Positions 7,704-8,031 of a stretch of 8,031 nucleotides of DNA are shown in pieces. Origin of the DNA: Chitinophagales bacterium (lineage in GTDB: Bacteria > Bacteroidota > Bacteroidia > Chitinophagales > UBA10324); NCBI GenBank assembly GCA_013695775.1, contig JACCZV010000283.1:1-8031 (forward strand). Reading direction: 5' to 3'. Both the position numbers and the translations under genes were made by a program. The notes below the pieces were generated by a model, which saw only the letters and a list, made by a program, of their open reading frames with translations, was not told where the DNA came from and searched no databases. Position 1 is the first letter of the stretch. Each line of letters begins with the position of its first letter.

Positions 7704-7780
7704 GTCATTTCGAACTACGTGAGAAATCTCAACATAGACTGCTGAGAGCTGAGAGATTTCTCCTATCGTCAAAATGATGA
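7704..7780. repeat. Palindromic intergenic repeat (REP-like), complete copy
   Basis: Imperfect inverted repeat. The left arm is 7704-7730 (GTCATTTCGAACTACG onward, ending GAGAAATCTC) and the right arm is 7753-7780 (beginning GAGATTTCTC, ending GTCAAAATGATGA). The loop of 22 nt includes part of a tandem CTGAGAG duplication (7742-7755). The inner 10 bp pair perfectly; the outer part pairs with mismatches. Its layout (GTCATTTCGA...GAGAAATCTC and its inverse) resembles short dispersed palindromes I recall from Bacteroidota genomes. It has no coding potential and lies in the gap upstream of the GT-C gene. Confidence 0.75.
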
Positions 7781-7823
7781 GTGTATTGTCAAGTTATTTG
7801 AAGAGGTTTATTTGAAGCTTTCC

Positions 7824-7849
7824 GTCTTTCGAACTACGTGAGAAATCTC
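7824..7849 (+). repeat. Half copy of the palindromic repeat (left arm only)
   Basis: Positions 7827-7849 are identical over 23 nt to 7708-7730 of the complete copy, and the preceding GTC is also shared after a one-base deletion (GTCTTT versus GTCATTT). No matching right arm follows, so this is a solo arm or a decayed copy. The copies are in the same orientation, with left arms 119-120 nt apart. Confidence 0.8.
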
Positions 7850-7907
7850 TGGGATTAGTTAACAATCACCTGCTTACTAAACATTATATTATTAGCGGTT
7901 AGGGCAA

Positions 7908-8030
7908 CTAAGTCAAGATATCTTTTGTATAGACAAGTTGCCCAATAGAATTGAAAAAGTTTTCTATACAGTATTTCGGACAACAGGAATCAACCGTAAG
8001 GGTTTGGTTTCCATCAGAAGCAACGTTAAA
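7908..8030 (-). CDS. 3' end of a gene, possible truncated T9SS C-terminal sorting domain (partial)
   Basis: A reading frame enters from the right edge and ends at TAG (7910-7908), giving about 40 residues. The other two minus-strand frames are closed nearby. The segments TLTVD and IENFFNSIGQLVYTKDI resemble the type A type IX sorting domain (pattern L.I...., .v.iyn.lGqlVy...i) found at the C-terminus of Bacteroidota secreted proteins. A normal domain would continue about 25-30 residues to a GiY.vki strand; here the stop comes right after KDILT. In the -1 frame the sequence continues open to a TAA at 7857-7855 and ends NNIMFSKQVIVN, which only loosely recalls the missing part. It may be a frameshifted or decayed gene end, or a chance frame; the body of the gene lies outside the window. 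Confidence 0.4.
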   Translation of the reverse strand, partial: FNVASDGNQTLTVDSCCPKYCIENFFNSIGQLVYTKDILT

Positions 8031-8031
8031 A

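Noticed and set aside
1604..8003. Shared 11-mer CGTAAGGGTTT near 1604-1614 and near 7995
   Set aside because: Several 11-mer matches are expected by chance in 8 kb, and the flanks do not match.

Overview
The window looks like a chromosomal segment of a member of the Bacteroidota, probably from the Chitinophagales/Sphingobacteriales side. This is inferred from four things: the protein flavours of ThrRS, IF-3 and Aat; secreted proteins typical of the phylum; a -33/-7 promoter of the Bacteroidota type (TTTG, 18 nt, TAnnTTTG) before infC; and A-rich start regions with little Shine-Dalgarno signal. No species can be named from the sequence alone.

Layout, left to right. A secreted protein runs off the left edge on the minus strand; its start looks like the agmatine/peptidyl-arginine deiminase family. 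Next is a minus-strand pair, aat (leucyl/phenylalanyl-tRNA--protein transferase) followed 24 nt later by a single-chain M16 zinc peptidase, which ends in a probable intrinsic terminator. Divergent from aat, a TPR-repeat lipoprotein, thrS and infC read on the plus strand. infC has its own promoter in a 186-nt leader and no ATG/GTG start; it begins at TTG. The usual followers rpmI and rplT are absent, and the next gene is convergent. That gene, on the minus strand, is a polytopic membrane protein that looks like a GT-C glycosyltransferase. The right end holds a palindromic repeat, a half copy of it, and the 3' end of a minus-strand reading frame that resembles a truncated type IX secretion sorting domain.

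Most of the window is core metabolism: translation (thrS, infC) and protein turnover (aat, M16). The accessory flavour is confined to the two edges. I see no mobile element, CRISPR array, tRNA or rRNA. I do not see a convincing undescribed system; the points most worth a second look are the infC start and promoter with loss of the rpmI-rplT linkage, the palindromic repeat, and the truncated sorting-domain remnant.
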